Part shown: in pieces, positions 30,799-39,143 of the stretch
How the letters are laid out: each line of letters opens with the position of its first letter
Position numbering within the stretch: the first letter of the stretch is position 1
Assembly: GCA_964557575.1 (NCBI GenBank)
Contig: CAZLBC010000041.1
Span: forward strand, 1 to 39,393
Direction of reading: 5' to 3'
DNA: 39,393 nt
Origin: CAZLBC01 sp964557575
GTDB lineage: Bacteria; Planctomycetota; Phycisphaerae; SM23-33
Notes under the pieces: generated by a model
Told to the model about the DNA's origin: nothing
The model's database searches: none
Seen by the model: the letters and a program-made list of their open reading frames with translations, nothing else
Translations under genes and position numbers: made by a program

Positions 30799-33700
30799 AT
30801 GCTCAACAGAATTATTCCCCTGATCCTGCCGGCGTGTCTGGCGTGTACGTTCGGCTGCGGCACACCGGCCGCCGATTTCTACGTCGCCCCGGGCGGCGAC
30901 GACGCCTGGAGCGGGACGCTCCCGGCGCCCAACGCCGACACGACCGACGGCCCCTTCGCCACCCTCGCCCGTGCCCGCGACGCCGTGCGGGCACTCCTGG
31001 CCCGGGGGCCGCGCGACGTGACGGTCCTGCTGCGCGGGGGAACGTACCGGCCGGCCGAGACGGTAGTCTTCGGTCTCGCGGACGGGGCGCCGGCGGGCCG
31101 TACCGTCACCTACGCGGCCTGGCCGGGCGAGCGGCCGGTCTTCAGCGCCGGCCGGCCGGTGACCGGCTGGCGCCGTCCGGCCGAACTCCCCGCCGGACTG
31201 CCCGCCGCGGCCGCGGCGCAGGTGTGGGTTGCCGATGTCTCCGGCCGCGGCGCGTTCCGCGCCCTGTTCGACGGCGCCCGCCGCCTGCCCCGGGCCCGCG
31301 GCGCGGGCTTCCGCCAGACCAACCGCACGCCCCGCGGCAGCAAGAGCGACAACCAAACCGTGCAGTTTCCGCCCGGGGCGGTGCAGCGCTACCGGAACCT
31401 CGCCGGCGCCGAGCTGCGGATCATTCCCTGTTTCTTCTGGATCATGAACCTGCTGCCGATCGCCTCGATCGACCCCGATACCCGGACGATCAAAACAACC
31501 GTGCCGGGGACCTATCCCCTGGGGCAAAACGGCATGACCGACCGGCCGACGGCGTGGATCGAGAACGTCGTCGAGGTACTCGACGAGCCCGGCGAGTGGG
31601 TCCTCGACGCCGAGCGGGACCGGCTCTATCTCTGGCCCCGCGGCGACCGCCCCGGCGCGGGCATCGTCGCACCCGCCCTGACCGAGTTGATCCGCGTCGC
31701 GGGACGCATCGACTACGACGGGCCGGCCGACACGCCGGTCGAGGGGCTGGTCTTCCGGGGGCTGACGTTCATGCACGGCGACCGGCTGCCGTTCCGCGGC
31801 CGCACCGGGTGGGGCCTGCAGCACGACTGGGAGCTGTTCGACAAGCCCACGGCGCTGCTGCGGTTCCGCGGGGCGGCGCGGTGCGCGGTCGAGCGGTGCA
31901 CCTTCACGGCCTCCGGCCACGCCGCCCTCCGGCTCGACCTCCACGCGACCGGCAACCGGATCGTCGGCAACCACATCCACCACGTCGGCGGGACGGGCGT
32001 CCTCCTGGCCGGGTACGGGCCGGGCACGAAGGACGTCAACCGCCGGAACCGGGTGACGAACAACCACATCCACCACGTCGGCAGGGAGTACTGGGGTTCG
32101 GCCGCCGTCTTCGCCTGGCAGAGCGGTGAAAACCTGATCGCCCACAACACCATCCACCACCTGCCCTACACCGCCGTTCTCGCCACCGGCCGCATCCACC
32201 GGACGCCGCCCGGCCCGGGCGAGTGCTCGCGGACCATCCGCCGGCATGAGGTCCCCGAGAACTTTGCGCGGCTGCCGTGGGAGAAGCGCGAGCCCTACCT
32301 CCACGCCCGCGGCAACCTCATCGCGCACAACGACATCCACCACGTCATGGAGCAACTCGGCGACGGCAACTGCATCTACGTCTCCGGCGCGGGCGCCGGC
32401 AACGTCGTCCGCGGCAACTACTGCCACGACTGTCTCGGGACATACATGAACGCGGTCATACGGTGCGACGACGACCAGCACAAGACCCTCATGGAAAAGA
32501 ACATCATCGCCCGCAGCGGCGGGCACGGCGAGGGGTTCATCAGCAAGGGCGACAACGACATTATCAACAACGTGATCGCCGACCTCCGCCCGGTCCACCG
32601 CCACCGCGGCTACATCGTGTACCCCTACGGCTCGATACAGGGCACGACCGTCGAGCGGAATATCCTCTACTCCCGGCGGAAGGGCCAGATCCTCTACCAC
32701 GAGGGGCCGTCCCGCCGCGGCGGCGGCCCGCCCCGCCTGGCCGACACCCGCACCGACCGCAATATCTACTTCTGCACCCGCGACCCGGACTGGGCCGGCG
32801 ACCATTTCGCGGAGCACCGCCCGGACGGGATTGACGCACGCTCGCTGCAGGCGGATCCCCGCTTCGTCGACAGCGACGCCGGCGACTTCGGGTTCCGGCC
32901 CGGTTCTCCTGCGCCCGGGCTGGGCATCGAGCCGCTGGATGCCGCGGCGGCCGGCCTCGAGCAGCCGCACCGGTCGCGGCTGATGGGGAAGATCCTCCGG
33001 GCGACCATTTCCCCCGCCGGGCGCGTCCTGAAGAAACCGGTGACACTCTCCATGACCGCGACACCCGCCGGAGCCGCGATCCGCTATACGCTCGACGGCT
33101 CGGAGCCGGACGAGGAATCAACCCGGTACGACGGGCCCTTCGTCCTGGAGAAGCCGGCGGTCGTGCGGGCCCGGGCGTTCGCCCCGGGCGGCGTCGACTA
33201 CACCGGCGCGGCGGCCGTCTTTACCGCTCCTCCGCGGCCGATCGCCGCTGACTGCGAGGCGACGGCGCCCGGCGAGAAGATCCCCGACGCGACCACCCTG
33301 GAGGACGAAGAGAAAACGGCATACACCGCCCGGGTTACCGCCGAGACGGCGGCCGGCGGCAGCCGCAGCCTCAAATTCACCGACGGGCCGGGACAGAAAC
33401 GCTCCTACACCCCGCACGTCTACTTCCGCCGCCGATTCACCGAAGGGAAGCTGACGGGTACCTTCGCCGTCCGCCTCGATGCCGACAGCCAGTTGAAGTA
33501 CCAGTGGCGGCAGTACGAGGCCGGCGGCTACCGGGAGGGCCCGACCGTCTTCTTCACCCCCGGCGGCCGGCTCATCCACGGGAACACGGAACTGCTCCGG
33601 GTACCCCCCGGCCGCTGGGTGCGCATCGCGGTGACCTGCGGCGTCGGGGACGCGGCGACGGGAACGTACACGCTGACGGTCTCCCTGCCGGGAGAGGACA

Positions 33701-33831
33701 CGCCCCGGGTCTTTGCGGATCTCGCCTGCAACCCGGATTTCTCCCGCCTGGACTGGGTGGGACTGATCGCCAACGGCCGGCGGAAATGCCGTTTTTACGT
33801 CGACGACATCCGGGTTCACCCGGCAGAGTAA
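30799..33831 (+). CDS. Lipoprotein with right-handed parallel beta-helix and chitobiase-like C-terminal domain
   Basis: 1010 residues from the ATG at 30799 (AAGGA seven bases upstream). The signal peptide ends at a lipobox-like FGC (Cys21). The N-terminal DFYVAPGGDDAWSG, GPFATLARARDAVR and LRGGTYRPAETV segments are typical of GH141/polysaccharide-lyase-like parallel beta-helix proteins, with many helix rungs such as NRIVGNHIHHVGGTGVLLAG, NRVTNNHIHHVG and NLIAHNDIHHVMEQ. About 725-800 is a chitobiase/beta-hexosaminidase C-terminal-like domain (IRYTLDGSEPDEESTRYDG). The last 200 residues form a lectin-like beta-sandwich. It probably binds or degrades a glycan. Catalytic residues cannot be assigned by eye. 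The gene is bracketed by two copies of a non-coding element. Confidence 0.85.
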   Translation: MLNRIIPLILPACLACTFGCGTPAADFYVAPGGDDAWSGTLPAPNADTTDGPFATLARARDAVRALLARGPRDVTVLLRGGTYRPAETVVFGLADGAPAGRTVTYAAWPGERPVFSAGRPVTGWRRPAELPAGLPAAAAAQVWVADVSGRGAFRALFDGARRLPRARGAGFRQTNRTPRGSKSDNQTVQFPPGAVQRYRNLAGAELRIIPCFFWIMNLLPIASIDPDTRTIKTTVPGTYPLGQNGMTDRPTAWIENVVEVLDEPGEWVLDAERDRLYLWPRGDRPGAGIVAPALTELIRVAGRIDYDGPADTPVEGLVFRGLTFMHGDRLPFRGRTGWGLQHDWELFDKPTALLRFRGAARCAVERCTFTASGHAALRLDLHATGNRIVGNHIHHVGGTGVLLAGYGPGTKDVNRRNRVTNNHIHHVGREYWGSAAVFAWQSGENLIAHNTIHHLPYTAVLATGRIHRTPPGPGECSRTIRRHEVPENFARLPWEKREPYLHARGNLIAHNDIHHVMEQLGDGNCIYVSGAGAGNVVRGNYCHDCLGTYMNAVIRCDDDQHKTLMEKNIIARSGGHGEGFISKGDNDIINNVIADLRPVHRHRGYIVYPYGSIQGTTVERNILYSRRKGQILYHEGPSRRGGGPPRLADTRTDRNIYFCTRDPDWAGDHFAEHRPDGIDARSLQADPRFVDSDAGDFGFRPGSPAPGLGIEPLDAAAAGLEQPHRSRLMGKILRATISPAGRVLKKPVTLSMTATPAGAAIRYTLDGSEPDEESTRYDGPFVLEKPAVVRARAFAPGGVDYTGAAAVFTAPPRPIAADCEATAPGEKIPDATTLEDEEKTAYTARVTAETAAGGSRSLKFTDGPGQKRSYTPHVYFRRRFTEGKLTGTFAVRLDADSQLKYQWRQYEAGGYREGPTVFFTPGGRLIHGNTELLRVPPGRWVRIAVTCGVGDAATGTYTLTVSLPGEDTPRVFADLACNPDFSRLDWVGLIANGRRKCRFYVDDIRVHPAE

Positions 33832-33889
33832 CGCGAGATCAACAACAACGGAAACAACGGGGACGGACCACGGTAAATCACTGCTAATA

Positions 33890-34056
33890 GGGCCTGCTGA
33901 ACAATTCGGCCGTCGACGAGAAAGAGACACGTTCTTCGCACGTCTCGCACGTCAAGGAAATCGAAGCAGGCGATTTTATATGAATCGTCGATGGAGGCTG
34001 ACGATGAGGTGCGGAAAAATGTCTGTTCGCAGGCAGGTACGAATTGTTCAGCGGCC
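33890..34056. mobile_element. Nested 167-bp MITE-like insertion inside element B
   Basis: GGGCCTGCTGAACAATTCG (33890-33908) and CGAATTGTTCAGCGGCCC (34039-34056) are inverse repeats differing by one missing base. Aligning element A with B shows that this is exactly the part that A lacks. The interior encodes no transposase. No clear target duplication. Confidence 0.75.
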
Positions 34057-34095
34057 CGTAAATAAGCTGATAATAAAAAAAATGGCCTGAATTAG

Positions 34096-34138
34096 CCCTT
34101 AGTCGCGATTTTGAGGGGGGCAAAATCGCGTCTAAGGG
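34096..34138. repeat. Stem-loop 3 with G-rich loop (near-perfect 18-bp stem)
   Basis: CCCTTAGTCGCGATTTTG and CAAAATCGCGTCTAAGGG pair over 18 bp with a single T-T mismatch around the loop AGGGGGG (34114-34120). It is the best-preserved copy of the stem-loop family. Confidence 0.85.
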
Positions 34139-34196
34139 TCTTACAAGGGGAAAATAAATATGTAACGTCTTTTAATAAATAGTTTTACTGTGGTCC

Positions 34197-34240
34197 GACC
34201 CCTATTCACTATTCAGGACCCCTATTCAGACCCCTATTCA
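34197..34240. repeat. Three copies of GACCCCTATTCA
   Basis: The 12-mer occurs at 34197-34208, 34217-34228 and 34229-34240. The first is joined to the right end of element B; the last contains the TAG stop codon of the minus-strand gene ending at 34234. Probably a short degenerate repeat created by element activity. Confidence 0.75.
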
Positions 34241-35883
34241 ACCACGAACGTGCGGTCGATGCGGATCGGGTCCCGCCCGTGGCCCACGTTCAACTCGATG
34301 ACAGCGGGGTAGTCGCCCGCCGGGGGGGCCTGCTGAAAGCGAAAGCGAATCTCTCCCTCGTCCCCGGGCAGTACCCAGCGACCGAAGCCGCCTCGCACCT
34401 GCGCCTTTCCGCCGAACGGGTTGTCGATCGTCATCATGGCGTCCAGCGCGAGGTGGACATCCCCGGTATTCCGGACCGGGAGCACGGCCGAGGGGTACGG
34501 GCCGCGGGGATCCCACCGGAATGCCCCGATCTCGTATGCGGGATCGAGTTCACCGCGGCCCAGGAAGGCGATCGGTATGGACCGCTTCCCCCCGACGAGC
34601 GTCTTCGCGGGATCGACGCGTATTTCCAAAAAGACGTACCGGTGTCCCTTCTCCGCGCCCTTCGTGGAGGCTGACACGAGTACCGACCGGGTACCTCCCG
34701 GCCTGATATCGAAACCCGTAGGCCGGAGCGTGAACCAGGGAAGGTCCCCGTCAGATTCGCCCCGCGGATACGCCCGGAGCTTGACGGCGACGGACTGGTC
34801 GCTCCGGTTGGTCAGCTTCAACGGCAGCAGCCGGTTGCCGCGGGGGCGGCGGGAAAGCTCGATGCGCGCCGGCGACGCGTGGATGTCGCCGACGATGCGG
34901 GCCACGACCTTTTCCTGGGCGGGAAACTGCCCCTCCTTGACTTCCAGTTGCCGGGAATGCTCCTTGACGGTCCGCGCGTTGGAACGCACCTCGAGTTGCA
35001 GCGTGTAGCTGCCCGGCAGGACCGGCTCGGGCACCTGCCGGATGAGCACCACCTCGGCCCCCTGCAGAATACGGCAGTCGTAACGGGCGGGAGGCGGACT
35101 GTCAGTGCGGATGGGATGCGAAAGGAAAAAGGGCGGTCCCAGCAGGCGCCCGTTCTCGCCGATGAGCCGCGCCCGCAACCGAAAGGCGAAATGGTCGGAC
35201 GTGGTGTTCTTCAGCACCACCTGCACCACGGCCCTGCCGTCGACGGACCGAAGGCCGGCGTCGGTGATTTCCATCCGTCCCGGGTCGGCGCGCGATGCCC
35301 CGGGAACCTTCAGCTCCACCCGCAGCAGGTAACGGGTAACGTAATTGATCTGCACGTTGCGGGGCTCGGCCCCCGGTTGCCCCTCGGGCGACCGGCGGAC
35401 CGTCACGGGCCGCCCGAGGTCGGTTACCAGCAGGCCGTAAAACCGCATCGAGCCGCCGTCGCGGGCGACGCGGATGTTCCCCCTGAGCGTCGCCTCCTCC
35501 CGGTTGGAGACATCAAACTGCCCCGGTGCCTCCAGTTGTACCGCGTCGGGTGCCGCCGCGGCGTCGTCGATAGTGATGAGCCCGTTGCGCTGCTGCCTGA
35601 TCGCCACCGGCCGCACCGTCAGTCGCCGGGTGCGGTTGAGGTTTTCAATGGAAAACGCAAAGTCGAGCCGGGAGCCGATCGGACCGCTGAGGCGGCGGAC
35701 GAGGGGCCGGACGATAAAACCGGGCGACACCGAGGCCCGCACTTCCCGCCGCGCCGCCCCGGTATTCTCCGGCCGCGCGGCAGCGCGCGAACCCGCCGTC
35801 GCGGCAACGGGGCACCACCCGATTGCGGCGCAGAGAAAAACGAGTGACGATCGGTTACGGCGATTCCTGTTGATCGTCATCAT
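34234..35883 (-). CDS. Exported multi-domain Ig-like protein, possibly chaperone-like, next to a secretin
   Basis: 549 residues from the ATG at 35881-35883, with AGGAGAG upstream; it overlaps the secretin gene by 29 bp, so the two are co-translated. Signal peptide: basic NRNRRNRSS, then SLVFLCAAIGWCPVAATAG. The first domain (about 40-170: SVSPGFIVRPLVRRL, then LDFAFSIENLNRTRRLTVRP, then NREEATLRGNIRV and FYGLLVTDLG) has the look of a PapD/CARDB-type Ig fold. Further beta-sandwich segments follow (VLKNTTSDHFAFRLRARLIG, LKLTNRSDQSVAVKLRAYP, LPVRNTGDVHLALDAMMTI). No catalytic motif. It may assist folding or anchoring of the small beta-sandwich proteins encoded upstream. Its stop lies in a short tandem repeat. 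Confidence 0.7.
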   Translation of the reverse strand: MMTINRNRRNRSSLVFLCAAIGWCPVAATAGSRAAARPENTGAARREVRASVSPGFIVRPLVRRLSGPIGSRLDFAFSIENLNRTRRLTVRPVAIRQQRNGLITIDDAAAAPDAVQLEAPGQFDVSNREEATLRGNIRVARDGGSMRFYGLLVTDLGRPVTVRRSPEGQPGAEPRNVQINYVTRYLLRVELKVPGASRADPGRMEITDAGLRSVDGRAVVQVVLKNTTSDHFAFRLRARLIGENGRLLGPPFFLSHPIRTDSPPPARYDCRILQGAEVVLIRQVPEPVLPGSYTLQLEVRSNARTVKEHSRQLEVKEGQFPAQEKVVARIVGDIHASPARIELSRRPRGNRLLPLKLTNRSDQSVAVKLRAYPRGESDGDLPWFTLRPTGFDIRPGGTRSVLVSASTKGAEKGHRYVFLEIRVDPAKTLVGGKRSIPIAFLGRGELDPAYEIGAFRWDPRGPYPSAVLPVRNTGDVHLALDAMMTIDNPFGGKAQVRGGFGRWVLPGDEGEIRFRFQQAPPAGDYPAVIELNVGHGRDPIRIDRTFVVE

Positions 35884-37330
35884 CTCTCTCCTGCACGATC
35901 CGCGGGGAGAGGAACACCGCGACCTCGCGGGTGAACTCCTCCGTCTCCACCTCGTGGAACAGGCGCCCGATGAGCGGCGTATCCGCGAGAAACGGCACCC
36001 GGCCCCGCTGATCGATGACGTTGCGCTGAACGAGGCCGCCGATGACGATCGTGTGACCGTTCTTGACCTCAACGGTCGTGGAGACCTCCCGGCGGTTGAT
36101 CACGGGAAAGGGGTTTTCGGTCCCCGCCGAGCGCGCGATGCGTATCTCCTCGCTGACCTCGACCTTCTCGAGGTTGACCACCACCCGGTCACCGCGAATG
36201 AGCGGTTTCATGTCGAGAAAAATGCCCGATTCGACCTCCTCGATCTCCTGGCGGATCAGCAGTTCGGCGGCCTGCGGCTGGGTGCTGAAGAAAGTCTCCC
36301 GGCCGATCCTGATCGAGGCCTTTTCCCCGTCGCGGGCCATCACCCGCGGGGCCGCGCGGATCGTCAAATACCCCGCCTCGGCGAGTTCCCGCAGGAATAC
36401 CGAGGTGAAGGCGAAGCTGTTGAGGGCGTCGTATTCCTCCGGGCCGAAGTGGGCGGAAATATCCAGGCCCGCGAGCGCCATGTTGATGAACCGGTCGCCG
36501 TGGATCTGGATACCCTGGCCGAGGTCCAGGCCGAAACGGTACGAGGATCCCGGCTCGAAGACCACCACGATCGTTTCGAGGACCACCTGGGGCACCGGGC
36601 GATCGCTCCGTTTCAGCCGGTTGATAATCTCCCGGCCGATGCTTTCCGGCGCCTCGACGATCACGAGATGGTGCTTCTCGCTGACGCGCATAAACTTCTG
36701 GAACCGCGCCGCCATCAGTTCCAGCAGCTCCTGCGGGGCCAGGTGCCGGGTGCGATAATCCGTCCGGGAGGCGATCCGCGGAAAGAGGGCCGACTCCGGG
36801 TCCGGGACGCCGATGTAGTAGACCTTCCCGATCTGCCGGTAGACGCAGCCGAGGGGCATGAGCAGCCGGCGCAGCGCCGCCTCGAACGGCTCGTTGTCGA
36901 TGGCCGCGCTGATAAGCCCCTGGACCTGCTGGTCGATGACGACGGGTACGTTCGCCTGGTTGGCTATCGACTGTATGGCCTGCGCGACGTCCGTCTGGAT
37001 GAAGATGTCGGTCACCGGCGGCCCGGTCGCCTCGCCGGGATACGGGTTGAACGGCTCGCCATCGGCAGTGTCCGCCGGGCGGGTAGCCGGTTTTTTTCCC
37101 GCGTGCTTTTTCGTGTAGCGGGCGGCCAATCGCTCGGGGCCGCCGTTCTCCAGGACCCGCGACCGCTGCAGCGACGTCTCGAACAACTGCTCGACGGTGG
37201 GACGGTCGTACTGAGGATAACAGCCACAGCACACGAGCAGCGCAGCGGCGAGGCCGGCGGAGAAGCGCCGCGAGAAACGACGGGTCCCGCCAAAGGTCAC
37301 GTTTGTGCCTGGAAGATTGTTGTGACTCAT
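35855..37330 (-). CDS. Secretin (GspD/PilQ superfamily), lipoprotein
   Basis: 491 residues from the ATG at 37328-37330; a GTG at 37372 would add 14. Signal peptide with basic n-region (RRFSRRFSAGLAAALLVCCG) and lipobox Cys37. About 100-180 is an N0/STN-type domain (VTDIFIQTDVAQAIQSIANQ, then VIDQQVQGLISAAIDNEPFE), then an N1-like domain. The C-terminal secretin core ends with the signature VPFLADTPLIGRLF (about 445-458), and IVIGGLVQRN is also typical. Forms multimeric outer-membrane pores for export in type II, type IV pilus or related systems. No ATPase, platform protein or pseudopilin is in the window, so the partner machinery is elsewhere or this is a stand-alone secretin. Confidence 0.92.
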   Translation of the reverse strand: MSHNNLPGTNVTFGGTRRFSRRFSAGLAAALLVCCGCYPQYDRPTVEQLFETSLQRSRVLENGGPERLAARYTKKHAGKKPATRPADTADGEPFNPYPGEATGPPVTDIFIQTDVAQAIQSIANQANVPVVIDQQVQGLISAAIDNEPFEAALRRLLMPLGCVYRQIGKVYYIGVPDPESALFPRIASRTDYRTRHLAPQELLELMAARFQKFMRVSEKHHLVIVEAPESIGREIINRLKRSDRPVPQVVLETIVVVFEPGSSYRFGLDLGQGIQIHGDRFINMALAGLDISAHFGPEEYDALNSFAFTSVFLRELAEAGYLTIRAAPRVMARDGEKASIRIGRETFFSTQPQAAELLIRQEIEEVESGIFLDMKPLIRGDRVVVNLEKVEVSEEIRIARSAGTENPFPVINRREVSTTVEVKNGHTIVIGGLVQRNVIDQRGRVPFLADTPLIGRLFHEVETEEFTREVAVFLSPRIVQERDDDDQQESP

Positions 37331-37609
37331 ATAACCGACTCTACCCGCTTGCCGATAACGGCTTACCCGCACTGCACAACGGCATGCTTCCCTGCACCCG
37401 GAACGGCTCCTCCTGAATGCCCGTCACTGAGAAAACACTGATACGTTTTCATTGTGAAATCGGCGCATTGGAACACGGCGCATTGTTACATTTTTTACCG
37501 GGGGCAGCAAGAGGGAAATTGATGAATCAATAACATTATCTTATGGCCGAACCGGGGGCGTGTATCGGCGGCTGAAAGGAAAAAAGAAAAAGGAAGGGGA
37601 ACGGGATTG

Positions 37610-38182
37610 TCACTTGGCCGTAAGCGTGCCCGTCACGGTCATCCTGTAGGTGCCGGACGGGGCGACGGCGTCAGTGGTGGTCTCGACAAACGTCACCGCA
37701 ACGGTGAAGCGGGCCGACCCGGCTCCGCTGGATTCGGCCGACACGGCCGCCGGGTTGCCCCCGGCGGTCTGCCCGGCGGCGGTCTCGACACCCCAGTGCG
37801 CCCCGGAAGCCAGTGCCAGGTTCAGCCGGGCCGGCCGGGTCCGGGCGGTATTCGACTGGTTGACGAACGGCGTCCCGGTGACGGACAGTGTTGCCCCGCT
37901 CCGGCTGTTCGACTGCACCGTCCAGCCGGACGTCCCGTCGAAGACCTGGTCGGTGTTCGTGCCGTCGTGGGTGATCGACTGGGCGGCCGGGGCGGAGACC
38001 AATGAGACCGCGGGCACGGTGACTGCGTTGACCTGAATGGCAGTGGCCTGTTCGCCCCCGCCTGCCGCAGTTGCCAAAAAGAGGCCTGGACAAATCATAA
38101 CACTATACATAACAAGAAGATGCACGAAAGGCAGCCCCCCCGTCCCGGCTTTCAGTCGCATTGTCGTCGTTTCATTGTTCAT
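37610..38182 (-). CDS. Small exported beta-sandwich protein (paralogue 1)
   Basis: 190 residues from the ATG at 38180-38182. Signal segment GLPFVHLLVMYSVMICPGLF, then LATAAGGG. The mature part is rich in Ser/Thr/Ala/Val beta-strands: SAPAAQSITHDGTNTDQVF, GWTVQSNSRSGATLSVTG, FTVAVTFVETTTD, and the end APSGTYRMTVTGTLTAK. It is clearly homologous to the protein encoded at 38631 (shared QSITHDGTNTDQV, GATLSV, VTFVE, GTLTAK). The C-terminal GTYxxTVTGTL strand recalls SCPU/DUF4402-type surface proteins. It lies 280 bp upstream of the secretin gene on the same strand, so it may be a substrate of that pore. No conserved cysteine pair. Confidence 0.8.
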   Translation of the reverse strand: MNNETTTMRLKAGTGGLPFVHLLVMYSVMICPGLFLATAAGGGEQATAIQVNAVTVPAVSLVSAPAAQSITHDGTNTDQVFDGTSGWTVQSNSRSGATLSVTGTPFVNQSNTARTRPARLNLALASGAHWGVETAAGQTAGGNPAAVSAESSGAGSARFTVAVTFVETTTDAVAPSGTYRMTVTGTLTAK

Positions 38183-38267
38183 GGGCCTTGCTATTGGAAG
38201 TATGAGATTCGCCGGGTGATAAGACCACGTTTTTTTAAAAATTTTCCACTTTTTCCATTATGCCGCT

Positions 38268-38282
38268 TATTAAGCCTTAATA
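38268..38282. promoter_or_regulatory. Perfect palindrome TATTAAGCCTTAATA, possible operator
   Basis: Seven-base arms around a central C, about 86 bp upstream of the start of paralogue 1. Position and symmetry fit a dimeric-regulator site; no binding protein is evident. Confidence 0.35.
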
Positions 38283-38577
38283 GACGCCTCCCTCAGAAGT
38301 ATTCATCTCCAAGAATGGGCACGAATATTCAACGGATATAAAAGACTTGTGTTGAAAAATGTACTCAGGTTTAAGGAGGCTTCGATTTCTGAGGGATGCG
38401 TCTTTATAAGTTTTTAAGATATGGCCCGATTTTATTGATATGAGCGGCCCGCAGCACGGTTATGAATCGTCATAACATATTTAACAAAAAGAGATTATGA
38501 ATTTTTTAACAGAGCAGGGGCGGGGCGGGGTTTGAAAGGGGCGAGCGTGAAGCGCAGAAAGAGGGTATACCGCGGCG

Positions 38578-38628
38578 CATACGCATACCCCAAGCGTATG
38601 CGTATGTAGGTTGTCCGGGTTTCCCCGG
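38578..38628 (-). terminator. Two consecutive hairpins after the paralogue 2 stop
   Basis: CCGGG/CCCGG with a GAAA-type tetraloop on the minus strand (38615-38628) directly follows the stop. Then an 11-bp perfect stem, CATACGCATAC and GTATGCGTATG (38578-38606). No U-tract follows, so a non-canonical terminator or mRNA-stabilising structure is more likely than a classic one. Confidence 0.4.
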
Positions 38629-38630
38629 TG

Positions 38631-39143
38631 TTACTTGGCCGTCAGCGTCCCGGTAACGGTCGTCGTGTAGGTGCCGTCGGGGGCGATATCGGTCGTCGTG
38701 CTCTCGACGAACGTCACCACCACGTCCAATCTGCCCGTTCCCGGCCCGCTAGAGTCCGCCGTGACGGTGGCCGTACCGCCATCGGAGGTATCGCTCGCGG
38801 CCGTTACGCTCCAATTGCCCCCGGACGACTTGGTCATATCCAGTTTCGTCGGCCGGGTGAGCGTGGCGTCGGCTGTATTTTCGAAGTCCGGCCCCGCGAC
38901 GCTCAGCGTTGCACCGGCCCGGTTGTTCGACCGGGCGACCCACTCGGTGTCCGTGTCCAGCACCTGGTCGGTGTTGGTCCCGTCGTGGGTGATTGACTGG
39001 TCCGCCGGCGCGGTCAGTGACAGCACGACGGGGACGTTCACCGTGTTGTCCTGGGAGTCGGTAACCTGGCCCAGCGCGGTGCCCCCGGTGAGGGTCAGAG
39101 CCAACAGTCCGGCAAAAATGAAACTCATACTGTATCTGCGCAT
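38631..39143 (-). CDS. Small exported beta-sandwich protein (paralogue 2)
   Basis: 170 residues from the ATG at 39141-39143, with GGAGG nine bases upstream; a start at 39197 is less likely. Signal peptide MRRYSMSFIFAGLLALTLTG then GTALGQ. The mature protein is all-beta and Thr/Ser/Asp-rich: NVPVVLSLTAPADQSITHDG, EWVARSNNRAGATLSVAG, VVVTFVESTTTDIAP, ending GTYTTTVTGTLTAK. More than half of the positions match paralogue 1 at 37610. The fold looks like that of SCPU/DUF4402-type secreted surface subunits, but no database comparison was possible. It heads a minus-strand series: paralogue 2, paralogue 1, secretin, Ig-like protein. Confidence 0.8.
   Translation of the reverse strand: MRRYSMSFIFAGLLALTLTGGTALGQVTDSQDNTVNVPVVLSLTAPADQSITHDGTNTDQVLDTDTEWVARSNNRAGATLSVAGPDFENTADATLTRPTKLDMTKSSGGNWSVTAASDTSDGGTATVTADSSGPGTGRLDVVVTFVESTTTDIAPDGTYTTTVTGTLTAK

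Larger units (their letters stand above)
33859..34202. mobile_element. Non-coding repeat element B (downstream copy, interrupted)
   Basis: Same orientation as element A: left end GGGGACGGACCACGGTAAA (33859-33877), right end TTTACTGTGGTCCGACCCC (34184-34202), two mismatches between the inverse arms. Contains one stem-loop with the same G-rich loop and is split by a nested inverted-repeat insertion at 33890-34056. Without that insertion its length is close to element A minus one stem-loop. Confidence 0.8.
38183..38630. other. AT-richer intergenic region between the paralogues
   Basis: No gene seen. Contains a perfect 15-bp palindrome (38268-38282), T- and A-runs at 38229-38244, and two hairpins just beyond the stop of the upstream gene (38578-38606 and 38615-38628). 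The promoter of paralogue 1 is expected here. Base composition is lower in GC than the neighbouring genes. Confidence 0.5.

Noticed and set aside
34197..34240. A possible CRISPR array
   Set aside because: Only three 12-base copies, with 0-8 bp between them and no cas genes.
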